Shown: in pieces, positions 36,769 through 45,917 of the stretch
Layout: the number at the start of each line of letters is the position of its first letter
Numbering within the stretch: position 1 is the first letter of the stretch
NCBI GenBank assembly: GCA_031253995.1
Contig: JAIRVG010000054.1
Coordinates: forward strand, 62,001 to 126,000
From: Paucimonas sp.
GTDB lineage: Bacteria > Pseudomonadota > Gammaproteobacteria > Pseudomonadales > Pseudomonadaceae
Reading direction: 5' to 3'
DNA: 64,000 bases
Notes under the pieces: generated by a model
Database searches by the model: none
What the model was told of the DNA's origin: nothing
Seen by the model: the letters and a program-made list of their open reading frames with translations, nothing else
Made by a program: the position numbers and the translations under genes

Positions 36769-38118
36769 TCAGAGGAAGATGAACTTGGCAATGAAGATCG
36801 CACACAGCACCCACAGGCTGGCCGAGATCTCCTTGTGCTTGCCAGTAAAGGCCTTGAGCACCACGAAGCTGATGAAGCCCAGGGCAATCCCGTCCGCCAC
36901 CGAGAAGGTCAGCGGCATCATGATCACCGTGACGATCGCCGGAATGCTGTCGGTGGCGTCATCCCACTCGATATGGGCCATGCTGCCCATCATCAGCATC
37001 GCCACGTAGATCAGCGCACCTGCGGTGGCATAGGCCGGGATCATCCCCGCCAGCGGGGCGAAGAACATCGCCGCGACGAACAGCAAGCCCACCACCACCG
37101 CCGTCAGGCCGGTACGCCCGCCGGCAGCGACACCCGCGGCACTTTCCACATAGCTGGTCACCGGCGGCACACCGACCACGGCACCGAACACGCTGGAGGC
37201 ACTGTCTGCCTTCAGTGCGCGGGAGAGGTTTTCGATGCGCCCGTCGGCATTCACCAGGTTGGCGCGTTGCGCCACGCCCATCAGGGTCCCGGCAGTGTCG
37301 AACATGTGCACGAAGAGGAAGGCCAGGACCACGGCGATCATGCTGACGTTGAACACCCCGGCCACATCCATGGCCATCCAGGTCGGCGCCAGGCTCGGCG
37401 GCAGGGAGAACACTCCGCCGTACTCCACCAGCCCCAGGCCCCAGCCGGCCAGGGTCACGGTGATGATGCTGATGAGGATGGCACCGAACACCCGGTGGTA
37501 GCTGAGCACCGCGATCATCAGGAAGCACAGCGCCGCCAGCAGCGGCCCTGCGGTGTTCAGGTGACCCAGCTTGATCAGGGTGGCCGGGCTGTCGACGACG
37601 ATGCCCGCGGTTTTAAGGCCGATCAGTCCGAGAAACAATCCGACGCCGGCGCCCATGGCATGGCGAAGGCTGACCGGGATGCTGTTGAGCAGCCATTCGC
37701 GCACGCGAGAAAGGGTCAGGAACATGAACAGCACCCCGGAAACGAACACCGCGCCCAGCGCGGCTTCCCAGGTGTAGCCCATGGTGCCGACCACGGTATA
37801 GGTGAAGAAGGCGTTGAGGCCCATGCCAGGCGCAAGCCCCACCGGCCAGTTGGCGTACAACCCCATCAACAGGCAGCCGAGGGCGGCAGCGATGCAGGTG
37901 GCGACGAAGGCCGCCCCGTGATCGATGCCGGCATCGGCCATGATGTTGGGGTTGACGAAGATGATGTAGGCCATGGTGATGAAGGTCGTCAGGCCGGCGA
38001 TCATTTCGGTCTTGATGCTGGTGCCGTGTTGCTTGAGTTTGAAAATCCGTTCCATCCAGCTCGTTTCGAGCGGTGGCGCGAGATCCAGCGTAGGTGCTTC
38101 GGATTTGCGGCTTTCCAC
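36769..38118 (-). CDS. NCS2 family purine permease (AdeP/GhxP-like)
   Basis: 449 aa from GTG 38118; GAGGAG lies nine bases upstream. About 13 membrane helices in the AzgA branch of NCS2: AGLTTFITMAYIIFVNPNIM, GTMGYTWEAALGAVFVSG, DTAGTLMGVAQRAN and GVPPVTSYVESAAGVAAGGRTG. Imports guanine, hypoxanthine or adenine. Divergent from gclR. Upstream lie one TGACTTTCGGGTCA element and one TTGTATACAA site. Confidence 0.88.
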   Translation of the reverse strand: MESRKSEAPTLDLAPPLETSWMERIFKLKQHGTSIKTEMIAGLTTFITMAYIIFVNPNIMADAGIDHGAAFVATCIAAALGCLLMGLYANWPVGLAPGMGLNAFFTYTVVGTMGYTWEAALGAVFVSGVLFMFLTLSRVREWLLNSIPVSLRHAMGAGVGLFLGLIGLKTAGIVVDSPATLIKLGHLNTAGPLLAALCFLMIAVLSYHRVFGAILISIITVTLAGWGLGLVEYGGVFSLPPSLAPTWMAMDVAGVFNVSMIAVVLAFLFVHMFDTAGTLMGVAQRANLVNADGRIENLSRALKADSASSVFGAVVGVPPVTSYVESAAGVAAGGRTGLTAVVVGLLFVAAMFFAPLAGMIPAYATAGALIYVAMLMMGSMAHIEWDDATDSIPAIVTVIMMPLTFSVADGIALGFISFVVLKAFTGKHKEISASLWVLCAIFIAKFIFL

Positions 38119-38222
38119 AGCGAGTTACTCCTCAAGTCTTTCTTGTTTTTTCAGAGCTGGTCCTGCGCTAATCACTCGGGGCTCTGCGAGGGAAGGGGTT
38201 GGCGGGCTTCCGGACCCTAAGT

Positions 38223-38236
38223 TGACTTTCGGGTCA
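38223..38236. promoter_or_regulatory. TGAC-N6-GTCA element at the purine permease
   Basis: TGACTTTCGGGTCA, 105 nt before the permease start. Same motif twice before xdhA. Confidence 0.55.
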
Positions 38237-38260
38237 GGTTGCTGCTCGTGGATTATGCGT

Positions 38261-38270
38261 TTGTATACAA
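38261..38270. promoter_or_regulatory. Palindromic operator TTGTATACAA in the permease/gclR region
   Basis: Perfect copy, 143 nt from the permease start and 206 nt from gclR. Confidence 0.65.
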
Positions 38271-38358
38271 AGAATGCAAATACTGTTTTATTAGGTGTGC
38301 GCAAATTAGCGGTTGCAGGCGCTATAACGAACACGCTCGCCTGCAGAAATGCCGATTG

Positions 38359-38368
38359 CTGTGTACAA
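38359..38368. promoter_or_regulatory. Operator-like CTGTGTACAA before gclR
   Basis: Two mismatches to TTGTATACAA, 108 nt upstream of the gclR start. Would allow self-repression. Confidence 0.45.
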
Positions 38369-38475
38369 TGCGGCAATACCTTAAGCCGTTAATTTTCTAC
38401 CCAGGACTTGCCATCGCCCCACTGGCTGGTATTACAGTCGAGGTCCGATAGGCGAATCTTCGTGCGCGAGTGCCC

Positions 38476-39246
38476 ATGAACGAACAGCTACAACCCCTCA
38501 AGAAAGCCCCGCGGGCCGGCAAGACCGGCGGCCGCAGCGGCACCCAGGATGACATCGTCTACGCGCACATCTTCGAGGCCATTCTCGAACAGCGATTGGC
38601 GCCGGGTACCAAGTTGAGTGAGGAAGCACTGGGCGAGATCTTCGGCGTCAGTCGCACCATCATCCGCCGTGCGCTGTCGCGCCTGGCCCATGAAAGCGTG
38701 GTGCTGCTGCGGCCCAACCGCGGCGCAGTGGTGGCCAGCCCTACCGTCGAGGAAGCGCGCCAGGTGTTCTTCTCGCGGCGCATGGTAGAGCGGGCGATCA
38801 CCGAACTTGCCGTGCAGCACGCCACCGCCGAGCAGCTCAACGAACTGCGCGAGATGGTTCGCGAAGAGCGCGACAGCTTCTCCCGCGGCGATCGCGGTGC
38901 TGGCATCCGTCTTTCCGGTGAATTCCACCTCAAGCTCGCCGAAGCCGCTGGCAACGCGCCGCTGATCAGCTTCCAGCGCAGCCTGGTGTCGCAGACCTCG
39001 CTGATCATCGCCCAGTACGAAAGCGGCAACCGCTCGCACTGCTCCTACGACGAGCACATGCAACTGATCGACGCCATCGAGGCGCGGGACGCGGCCAAGG
39101 CGGTGGACCTGATGATGCATCACATGGACCACATCGACAGCAAGCTCAACCTCGATGAGGAAAGTGCTTCGGATGATCTGCATGCGGTGTTCTCGCACCT
39201 GCTGCAGAGCAAGAAGCGGGGTGGGGCGGTGTCAGCCAAGGGCTGA
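38476..39246 (+). CDS. gclR: GntR/FadR-type regulator (GclR orthologue)
   Basis: 256 aa from ATG 38476. N-terminal GntR winged helix (about 28-95, FEAILEQRLAPGTKLSEEAL and FGVSRTIIRRALSRLAHE) and C-terminal FCD domain (about 105-235) with metal-binding His residues (EFHLKLAEAAGNA and MHHHMDHI-like MMHHMDHI). Position between the purine permease and guaD matches P. putida GclR, which I recall as the repressor of the gcl genes. GclR sites would be expected at gcl, where TTGTATACAA occurs. Confidence 0.82.
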   Translation: MNEQLQPLKKAPRAGKTGGRSGTQDDIVYAHIFEAILEQRLAPGTKLSEEALGEIFGVSRTIIRRALSRLAHESVVLLRPNRGAVVASPTVEEARQVFFSRRMVERAITELAVQHATAEQLNELREMVREERDSFSRGDRGAGIRLSGEFHLKLAEAAGNAPLISFQRSLVSQTSLIIAQYESGNRSHCSYDEHMQLIDAIEARDAAKAVDLMMHHMDHIDSKLNLDEESASDDLHAVFSHLLQSKKRGGAVSAKG

Positions 39247-39262
39247 AAACTGCACAGATGCG

Positions 39263-39291
39263 AAAAGGGGCTCATGAATGAGCCCCTTTTT
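39263..39291 (+). terminator. Rho-independent terminator after gclR
   Basis: AAAAGGGGCTCAT paired with ATGAGCCCCTTTT plus a trailing T, 16 nt after the stop. Confidence 0.88.
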
Positions 39292-39306
39292 GTGGGCAAC
39301 GAATAA

Positions 39307-39384
39307 CCCTGTGGGAGCTGGCTTGCCAGCGATTGCAGTGGTGAATTCACCATAGCTATCGCTGGCAAGCCAGCTCCCACAGGG
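39307..39384. repeat. REP palindrome
   Basis: CCCTGTGGGAGCTGGCTTGC and its inverse, 78 nt overall, between gclR and guaD. Confidence 0.9.
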
Positions 39385-39391
39385 TCAGCGT

Positions 39392-40699
39392 TCAGCCGCG
39401 CTGGTGGACGCAGACGCCGGCCGCAAAGGTCTGGCTGATGGTCCGGTCATCGCCCAGGGTGGTCAGCACGAACAGCGTCTCCTCGATGCTGTTGGACTGC
39501 TGCAGACGGTAATCCAGCAACGGCGTGGCCTTGTAGTCCAGCACCACGAAGTCCGCATCATTCCCCGCCTTGAGGCTGCCGATCCGGTCGTCCAGGCTCA
39601 GCGCCCTCGCACCGCCGAGGGTGGCCAGGTACAGCGACTTGAACGGATGCAACCGCGCGCCCTGCAACTGCATGACCTTGTACGCCTCGTTCAGGGTGTT
39701 CAGCAGCGAGAAGCTGGTGCCCGCGCCGACATCGGTACCCAATCCCACCTTGACCTTGAACTGCTCTGCCTGCGGCAGGTTGAACAGCCCGCTGCCGAGG
39801 AACAGGTTCGACGTCGGGCAGAACGCCACGGCCGAACCGGTTTCCGCCAGGCGCTGGCACTCGGCGTCGCACAGGTGCACGCCGTGGGCGAACACCGAGC
39901 GCTCGCCGAGCAGCTTGAAGTGGTCGTACACGTCCAGGTAGCCGTTCTGCTCGGGGAACAGCGATTTCACCCACTCGATCTCCTTGAGGTTCTCGCTCAG
40001 GTGGGTGTGCATGTACAGGCCTTCATGCTCGCCCAGCAGTTGCCCGGCCAGTTGCAGCTGTTCCGGGGTGCTGGTCGGCGCGAAGCGCGGGGTCACCGCG
40101 TAGTGCAGGCGGCCCTTGCCGTGCCAGCGCTCGATCAGCGCCTTGCTCTCGGCGTAGCCGGATTCGGCGGTGTCGGTGAGGTAGTCCGGGGCGTTGCGGT
40201 CCATCATCACCTTGCCGGCGATCATCCGCAGGTCGAGGCGTTCGGCTTCTTCGAAGAAGGCATTCACCGACTCCGGGTGCACGCTGCCGAACACCAGTGC
40301 GGTGGTGGTGCCGTTGCGCAGCAGTTCCTCGACGAAGATCTTCGCCACCTTGTCGGCATGGGCCTTGTCGGCGAACTGCTTCTCGCAGGGGAAGGTGTAG
40401 GTGTTCAGCCAGTCCAGCAGTTGCTCGCCGTAGGAGCCGATCATGCCGGTCTGCGGGAAGTGGATATGGGTGTCGATGAAACCCGGGGTGATCAGGGCGT
40501 TCTGGTACTGCACCACCTCGATGTCGGCGGGCAGGGTCGGTAGCAGCTCGGCGGCGTGGCCGATGGCAGTGATCTTGCCCTGGTCGACCACCAGCAGGCC
40601 GTCCTCGAAATACTCGAAGGAGTTTTCCACGCCCACGTCGGCGGGGTCGGCGATGCTGTGCAGGAGGGCGGATCGGTAGGCTTTGCGGGTTGCGCTCAT
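39392..40699 (-). CDS. guaD: Guanine deaminase
   Basis: 435 aa amidohydrolase. Metal motif PGFIDTHIHFPQTG at about 73-86, then GEQLLDWLNTYTFPCE, which is specific for guanine deaminases. MHTHLSENLKEIEWVKSLFP and HGVHLCDAECQRL supply further ligands. Converts guanine to xanthine, feeding xanthine dehydrogenase. Directly after xdhC by 10 nt. Confidence 0.96.
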   Translation of the reverse strand: MSATRKAYRSALLHSIADPADVGVENSFEYFEDGLLVVDQGKITAIGHAAELLPTLPADIEVVQYQNALITPGFIDTHIHFPQTGMIGSYGEQLLDWLNTYTFPCEKQFADKAHADKVAKIFVEELLRNGTTTALVFGSVHPESVNAFFEEAERLDLRMIAGKVMMDRNAPDYLTDTAESGYAESKALIERWHGKGRLHYAVTPRFAPTSTPEQLQLAGQLLGEHEGLYMHTHLSENLKEIEWVKSLFPEQNGYLDVYDHFKLLGERSVFAHGVHLCDAECQRLAETGSAVAFCPTSNLFLGSGLFNLPQAEQFKVKVGLGTDVGAGTSFSLLNTLNEAYKVMQLQGARLHPFKSLYLATLGGARALSLDDRIGSLKAGNDADFVVLDYKATPLLDYRLQQSNSIEETLFVLTTLGDDRTISQTFAAGVCVHQRG

Positions 40700-40709
40700 A
40701 ACGGTCTCG

Positions 40710-41555
40710 TCAGATGGCTTGGCTGCGCCGGGAAGGCGGCAGCAACTGGGCGATGGGTTCAGCGTTCACGGCCGGGTTGTGCTGGCCGAAGCTGGCGTTG
40801 TAGGTGGCGATGATCTCGGCGGCGATGGACACGGCGATCTCGATCGGCAGCTTGCCCTTGACCTCGGCCAGGCCCATGGGGCAACGCATGCGCTGCATGC
40901 GTTCGGCGTCGAAGCCGCGGTCGCGCAGGCGGTGTTCGAACTTGGCGCGCTTGGTCTTCGAGCCGATCAGGCCGAACCAGGTGAAGTCGTTGCGCTTGAG
41001 GATGGCGGCGGTGAGTTCGAGGTCGAGCTGGTGGTTGTGGGTCATGACGATGCAGTAGCTGCCGCGGGGCAGTTCGTCGACCTCGTCGACCGGCTCTTCG
41101 CTGACGATCTTGCTGACGCCGGCGGGGAGGGTCTCGGGGAATTCCTGCTCGCGGGAATCGATCCAGCGCACCCGGCAGGGCAGGGCGGCGAGCAAGGGTA
41201 CCAGAGCGCGGCCGACATGGCCCGCGCCGAACACGGCGATCTGCGCCTGCACCGCGCCCATGGGTTCGAACAGCAGCACGGTGGCGCCGCCGCAGCACTG
41301 GCCGAGGCTGGCGCCGAGGCTGAAGCGTTCGAGGTGTGGCGATTCGCGGCCTTCGGCGAGCATTTGCCGGGCGATGTGCATGGCCTTGAATTCCAGGTGG
41401 CCGCCGCCGATGGTGTCGAACAGGCGGGTGGCGCTGACCACCATCTTGGAGCCGGCGTTGCGCGGGGTCGAGCCGCGCTCCTCGATGATGGTCACCAGGA
41501 TGCAGGGCTCGCCCTGGTCCTGCAGTTCGGCGAGGGCGTTGATCCATTGATGCAT
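40710..41555 (-). CDS. xdhC: Xanthine dehydrogenase accessory protein XdhC
   Basis: 281 aa from ATG 41555, preceded by GGAGAGG. N-terminal ILVTIIEERGSTPRNAGSKM and C-terminal Rossmann half with AVFGAGHVGRALVPLLAAL, WFGLIGSKTKRAKFEHRL. Binds and sulfurates the molybdenum cofactor and delivers it to XdhB. Between xdhB and guaD in the operon. Confidence 0.95.
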   Translation of the reverse strand: MHQWINALAELQDQGEPCILVTIIEERGSTPRNAGSKMVVSATRLFDTIGGGHLEFKAMHIARQMLAEGRESPHLERFSLGASLGQCCGGATVLLFEPMGAVQAQIAVFGAGHVGRALVPLLAALPCRVRWIDSREQEFPETLPAGVSKIVSEEPVDEVDELPRGSYCIVMTHNHQLDLELTAAILKRNDFTWFGLIGSKTKRAKFEHRLRDRGFDAERMQRMRCPMGLAEVKGKLPIEIAVSIAAEIIATYNASFGQHNPAVNAEPIAQLLPPSRRSQAI

Positions 41556-41600
41556 GATGTAAGACCTCTCCAGGAGTCTTGTGGTGCTTGTGCTGGCCTC

Positions 41601-41672
41601 ATCGCTGGCAAGCCAGCTCCCACAAGGTTCGGCGGTGTAAGTGATACCTGTGGGAGCTGGCTTGCCAGCGAT
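41601..41672. repeat. REP palindrome inside the xdh operon
   Basis: ATCGCTGGCAAGCCAGCT arm pair in the 150-nt xdhB-xdhC gap. Confidence 0.9.
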
Positions 41673-41705
41673 AGGGCCAGCAGCCTTCACAAACAGGCCA
41701 GCCTC

Positions 41706-44105
41706 TTACTCGGTGACCGCCTCGACCTCGACCGAAGCCTGCTGCTGCGCCACCTTCTTCCTCATCTGTTCACAACCCCACAGCACCCGCTCCGGCGTCG
41801 CCGGGGCATCGATATTCGGCTGCTCGCGATAGTCGGCCAAACTCGCCACCGCATCCTTGATCGCACACCACGCCGCGATCCCCAGCATGAACGGCGGCTC
41901 ACCCACGGCCTTGGAATGGAACACCGTGTCCTCGGGGTTCTTGCGGTTTTCCACCAGCTTCACCCGCAGGTCGATCGGCATGTCTGCCACCGCCGGAATC
42001 TTGTAGCTGGCCGGGCCGTTGGTCATCAGCTTGCCCTTGGCGTTCCACACCAGTTCCTCGGTGGTCAGCCAGCCCATGCCCTGGACGAAGCCGCCCTCGA
42101 CCTGGCCGATGTCGATGGCCGGGTTCAGCGAGGCGCCCACGTCATGCAGGATGTCGGTGCGCAGCATCTTGTACTCGCCGGTCAGCGTATCGACGATCAC
42201 CTCGCAGCACGCCGCGCCGAAGGCGAAGTAGTAGAACGGCCGGCCCCGGGCCTGGTTGCGGTCGTAGAAGATCTTCGGCGTGCGATAGAACCCGGTGCTC
42301 GACAGCGACACCTGGGCGAAGTACGCCTGCTGGATCAGCGATTCGAAGGTGATGATCTCCTCGCGAATGCGCACATGGTTGTTGCGGAACTCGACGTCTT
42401 CCTCGGTGACCTTGTACTGCCGCGCGGCGAACTCCACCAGGCGCTTCTTGATGATCTCGGCGGCATTCTGCGCCGCCTTGCCGTTCAGGTCGGCGCCGCT
42501 GGACGCTGCGGTCGGCGAGGTGTTGGGCACCTTGTCGGTGTTGGTCGCGGTGATCTGGATGCGGTCGATGTCCACCTGGAACACCTGGGCCACCACCTGC
42601 GCCACCTTGGTGTTCAGGCCCTGGCCCATCTCGGTGCCACCGTGGTTCAGGTGGATGCTGCCGTCGGTGTAGATGTGGATCAGCGCACCGGCCTGGTTGA
42701 GGAAGGTAGCGGTGAAGGAGATGCCGAACTTCACCGGGGTCAGCGCCAGGCCCTTCTTCAGGATCGGGCTGTTGGCGTTGAAGCGGCGGATCGACTCGCG
42801 GCGCTCGGCGTAGTCGGCGCTGGCCTCCAGGTCGGCGGTCATCTCTTCGAGCATGTTGTGCTCGACGGTCTGGTAGTAGTGGGTGACGTTGCGGTCGGTC
42901 TTGCCGTAGTAGTTGGCCTTGCGTACCGCCAGCGGATCGAGGGCCAGGTGGCGGGCGATGCGGTCCATCACTTCCTCGATGGCGACCATGCCCTGCGGGC
43001 CGCCGAAGCCGCGGTAGGCGGTGTTCGATGCGGTGTTGGTCTTGCAGCGATGGCCGTGCACCGTAGCGTCGCCGAGGTAGTAGGCGTTGTCCGAGTGGAA
43101 CATCGCGCGGTCGACGATGGAGCCCGACAGGTCCGGCGAGTAACCGCAGTTGCCGGCCAGGTCGAAATTGATTCCGTGCAGGCGGCCGTTGTCGTCGAAG
43201 CCGACGTCGTACTCGACGTAGAACGGGTGGCGCTTGCCGGTCATGGTCATGTCCTCGACCCGCGGCAGGCGCATCTTGGTCGGCTGCCCGGTAAGGCGCG
43301 CGATCACCGCGCACAGGCAGGCCGGGCTGGCCGCCTGGGTTTCCTTGCCGCCGAAACCACCGCCCATGCGGCGCATGTCGAGGACGATCTTGTTCATCGG
43401 CACGTCGAGCACTTCGGCCACCAGCTTCTGCACTTCGGTGGGGTTCTGCGTCGAGCAGTAGACGATCATGCCGCCGTCTTCGGTGGGCATCACCGAGGAC
43501 ACCTGGGTTTCCAGGTAGAAGTGCTCCTGGCCGCCGATATGCAGGGTGCCCTGCAGGCGGTGCGGGGCGCTGGCCAGGGCGCTGGCCGAGTCGCCGCGCT
43601 GGTGGGTGTGGCTGTCCAGCACGAAGTGCTTCTTGCGCAAGGCCTCGACCACGTCGAGCACCGGGTCGAGGTCCTCGTACTCGATGATCGCCGCCATCGC
43701 CGCGCGGCGTGCGGTGTCCAGGTCGCGGGCGGCCACGGCGATCACCGGCTGGCCGAAGAACTCCACCTTGTCGATGGCCAGCAGCGGGTCGCCGGCCACC
43801 ACCGGGCCGATGTCCTTGAGGCCGGGGATGTCCTCGTGGGTGATGGCGATGCGCACGCCCTCGAAGGCGTAGCACGGGCTGGTGTCGACCTTGAGGATGC
43901 GCGCGTGGGCGCGGTCGGCGGTGCGGGCGTAGACGTGCAGCTGGTTGGGGAATTCCAGGCGGTCGTCGATGTACACCGCTTCACCGGACACCTGCTTGTC
44001 GGCGCTGTCGTGCTTGACGCTGCGACCGACCCCGGTGGTCAGGTCCTGGCTGAACAGTTCGGCGAGTTCCGCCTGGCTCTTGACGACGTGATGATGGTTA
44101 GACAT
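41706..44105 (-). CDS. xdhB: Xanthine dehydrogenase, molybdopterin-binding subunit
   Basis: 799 aa. Moco subunit motifs: MRRMGGGFGGKETQ, AYRGFGGPQGMVAIEE, GGTEMGQGLNTKV and VEGGFVQGMGWLTTEE. EPPFMLG near the C-terminus contains the catalytic Glu region (VGEPPFMLG). Oxidises hypoxanthine/xanthine to urate. Overlaps the xdhA stop by 8 nt. Confidence 0.97.
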   Translation of the reverse strand: MSNHHHVVKSQAELAELFSQDLTTGVGRSVKHDSADKQVSGEAVYIDDRLEFPNQLHVYARTADRAHARILKVDTSPCYAFEGVRIAITHEDIPGLKDIGPVVAGDPLLAIDKVEFFGQPVIAVAARDLDTARRAAMAAIIEYEDLDPVLDVVEALRKKHFVLDSHTHQRGDSASALASAPHRLQGTLHIGGQEHFYLETQVSSVMPTEDGGMIVYCSTQNPTEVQKLVAEVLDVPMNKIVLDMRRMGGGFGGKETQAASPACLCAVIARLTGQPTKMRLPRVEDMTMTGKRHPFYVEYDVGFDDNGRLHGINFDLAGNCGYSPDLSGSIVDRAMFHSDNAYYLGDATVHGHRCKTNTASNTAYRGFGGPQGMVAIEEVMDRIARHLALDPLAVRKANYYGKTDRNVTHYYQTVEHNMLEEMTADLEASADYAERRESIRRFNANSPILKKGLALTPVKFGISFTATFLNQAGALIHIYTDGSIHLNHGGTEMGQGLNTKVAQVVAQVFQVDIDRIQITATNTDKVPNTSPTAASSGADLNGKAAQNAAEIIKKRLVEFAARQYKVTEEDVEFRNNHVRIREEIITFESLIQQAYFAQVSLSSTGFYRTPKIFYDRNQARGRPFYYFAFGAACCEVIVDTLTGEYKMLRTDILHDVGASLNPAIDIGQVEGGFVQGMGWLTTEELVWNAKGKLMTNGPASYKIPAVADMPIDLRVKLVENRKNPEDTVFHSKAVGEPPFMLGIAAWCAIKDAVASLADYREQPNIDAPATPERVLWGCEQMRKKVAQQQASVEVEAVTE

Positions 44106-45549
44106 AAGCGGTCACCCGGGTCTCGATGTGCGGTGTTTGCAGTTCGACGAAGTACTTGCGCAGCAGGTTCTGCGCGCCCAGCAGGCGGTATTCCTTGCTT
44201 GCGCGGAAGTCCGAGAGCGGGGTGAAGTCCTGGGCCAGGGCCAGGCAGGCCTTTTCCAGGGTGGCCTGGTTGAACGGCTTGTCGAGCAGCGCGGCTTCGC
44301 AGGCATGGGCGCGCTTGGGGATCGCCGCCATGCCGCCGAAGGCGACGCGGGCCTGTTCGATCACACCGTTCTCGATGCGCAGGTTGAACGCCGCGCACAC
44401 CGCGGAAATATCGTCATCCAGGCGCTTGGACACCTTGTAGGCGCGGAACGCCCAGTGCTCGCGGGCCTTCGGCACGATGATGCGCTCGATGAACTCGCTC
44501 TCCTGGCGCGCGGTAACGCGGTAGTCGATGAAATAGTCTTCCAGCTTCAGGGTGCGGGTGTCGTTGCCCTTGCGCAGCACGATCTGCGCGCCGAGGGCGA
44601 TGAGCAGGGGCGGCGAGTCGCCGATCGGCGAGGCGTTGCCGATATTGCCGCCCAGGGTGCCCTGGTTGCGGATCTGCAGCGAAGCGAAGCGGTGCAGCAG
44701 CTCGCCGAAGTCCGGGTACTCGGCGCTGAGGGCGTCGTAGCAGTCGGTGAGCGGGGTGGCGGCGCCGATCTCGATGCGGTCGTCGAAGTGCTCGATGCGC
44801 TTGAGTTCGGCGACGTTGCCCACGTAGATCATCACCGGCAGGGTGCGATGGAACTGGGTCACTTCCAGGGCCAGGTCGGTACCGCCGGCGAGCAGGCGGG
44901 CTTCCGGGTGCGAGCCGTAGAGGTCGGCCAGGTCAGCCACGGTCAGCGGCACCAGGCAGCGCTTGTCGCCGCTGTTGAGTTCACCGATGTCCTTCGGCGC
45001 GATGGCCTTGAGGCGTTCGATGGTCTGCCACTGGGCGGCGTCGAACTGGTCGGGCTGGGCCTGGCAGCAGGCCTGGTCGGCGGCGGCGAGGATCGGCCGG
45101 TAGCCGGTGCAGCGGCACAGGTTGCCGGCCAGGGCTTCCTGGGCCTTGTGCAGATCCGGTGCATCGCTGTTCTTTTGCAGGGCGAACAGCGACATGACGA
45201 AGCCCGGCGTGCAGAAGCCGCACTGCGAGCCATGGCAGTCGGCCAGGGCCTGTTGCACGCTGTGCAGCTTGCCCTGGTGCTTGAGGCCTTCGACGCTGAT
45301 CAGCTGCTTGCCGTGCAGGGAGGAAACGAAGGTCAGGCAGGAGTTCAGGCTGCGGTAGCGCAGGCTGTCCTTGCCGTCTTCCCGGGTCAGTTCGGCGACC
45401 ACCACGGAGCAGGCGCCACAGTCACCACTGGCGCAGCCCTCCTTGGTACCGGTTTTTCCCAGATGCTCGCGCAGATATTCGAGCACCGTCATGTTGGGGT
45501 CCAGGGCATGCTCACTGCGCAATTCCTGGTTCAAGAGAAACTGGATCAC
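44098..45549 (-). CDS. xdhA: Xanthine dehydrogenase, FeS/FAD subunit
   Basis: 483 aa. N-terminal [2Fe-2S] domain (CASGDCGACSVVV and a distal Cys), second cluster domain with CGFCTPGFVMS and GNLCRCTGYRP. The FAD domain follows from about 190 (LAGGTDLALEVTQ and GGNIGNASPIGDSPP). First gene of xdhA-xdhB-xdhC-guaD. Two TGAC-N6-GTCA elements lie 63-99 nt upstream. Confidence 0.97.
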   Translation of the reverse strand: MIQFLLNQELRSEHALDPNMTVLEYLREHLGKTGTKEGCASGDCGACSVVVAELTREDGKDSLRYRSLNSCLTFVSSLHGKQLISVEGLKHQGKLHSVQQALADCHGSQCGFCTPGFVMSLFALQKNSDAPDLHKAQEALAGNLCRCTGYRPILAAADQACCQAQPDQFDAAQWQTIERLKAIAPKDIGELNSGDKRCLVPLTVADLADLYGSHPEARLLAGGTDLALEVTQFHRTLPVMIYVGNVAELKRIEHFDDRIEIGAATPLTDCYDALSAEYPDFGELLHRFASLQIRNQGTLGGNIGNASPIGDSPPLLIALGAQIVLRKGNDTRTLKLEDYFIDYRVTARQESEFIERIIVPKAREHWAFRAYKVSKRLDDDISAVCAAFNLRIENGVIEQARVAFGGMAAIPKRAHACEAALLDKPFNQATLEKACLALAQDFTPLSDFRASKEYRLLGAQNLLRKYFVELQTPHIETRVTAYV

Positions 45550-45917
45550 GGAAGGGCCTCACAAGCGAAATTATTGTTGTTGAGCGGACTGAGGCGGAAT
45601 GTAGTAAGCCTTGACTTTCCGGTCAATGATTTTCTGACTTAAGGGTCAGGAAATTTTCCGCAAGCTGTCGTCCGGTGCGTTGGTTTCATGCATTTCAGTG
45701 TAGGAGATGGCGAGCTGGCTGCGCCCCAGGCCGATACGCGATCCCTGTGGGAACGGGTCCGCAATCCACATTGGGAATGTCTGCAAGCAACATGCCGTTG
45801 CTTCTACTAGCCTGGAAGGGAACCTTCGCGCAGTTGACGGCGCCTTTCATGCTGGCAGCAGGGCATTTGCGGTACACTTCCGCGTTTTTAGCCGTTAACC
45901 GATTTCGAAGGAAAACC
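45550..45917. other. 368-nt divergent promoter region xdhA/GntR
   Basis: No gene. Contains the tandem TGAC-N6-GTCA elements near xdhA and a lone REP-like CCTGTGGGAACGGGTC at about 45744. Confidence 0.6.
45612..45648. promoter_or_regulatory. Two tandem TGAC-N6-GTCA elements upstream of xdhA
   Basis: TGACTTTCCGGTCA (45612-45625) and TGACTTAAGGGTCA (45635-45648), 23 nt centre to centre, about two helical turns. Candidate binding sites for the neighbouring GntR or another purine regulator. Confidence 0.6.

Larger units (their letters stand above)
38119..38475. other. 357-nt divergent promoter region purine permease/gclR
   Basis: No gene. Contains both regulatory motifs: TGACTTTCGGGTCA at 38223, TTGTATACAA at 38261 and CTGTGTACAA at 38359. 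It is the only region in the window with both motif types. Confidence 0.6.

Noticed and set aside
40683..44225. Very long open frame (1180 codons) antisense to xdhB and xdhC
   Set aside because: It lies opposite genes with clear Moco and XdhC motifs and is explained by GC-rich codon use leaving the opposite frame open. The translation has no recognisable domain.
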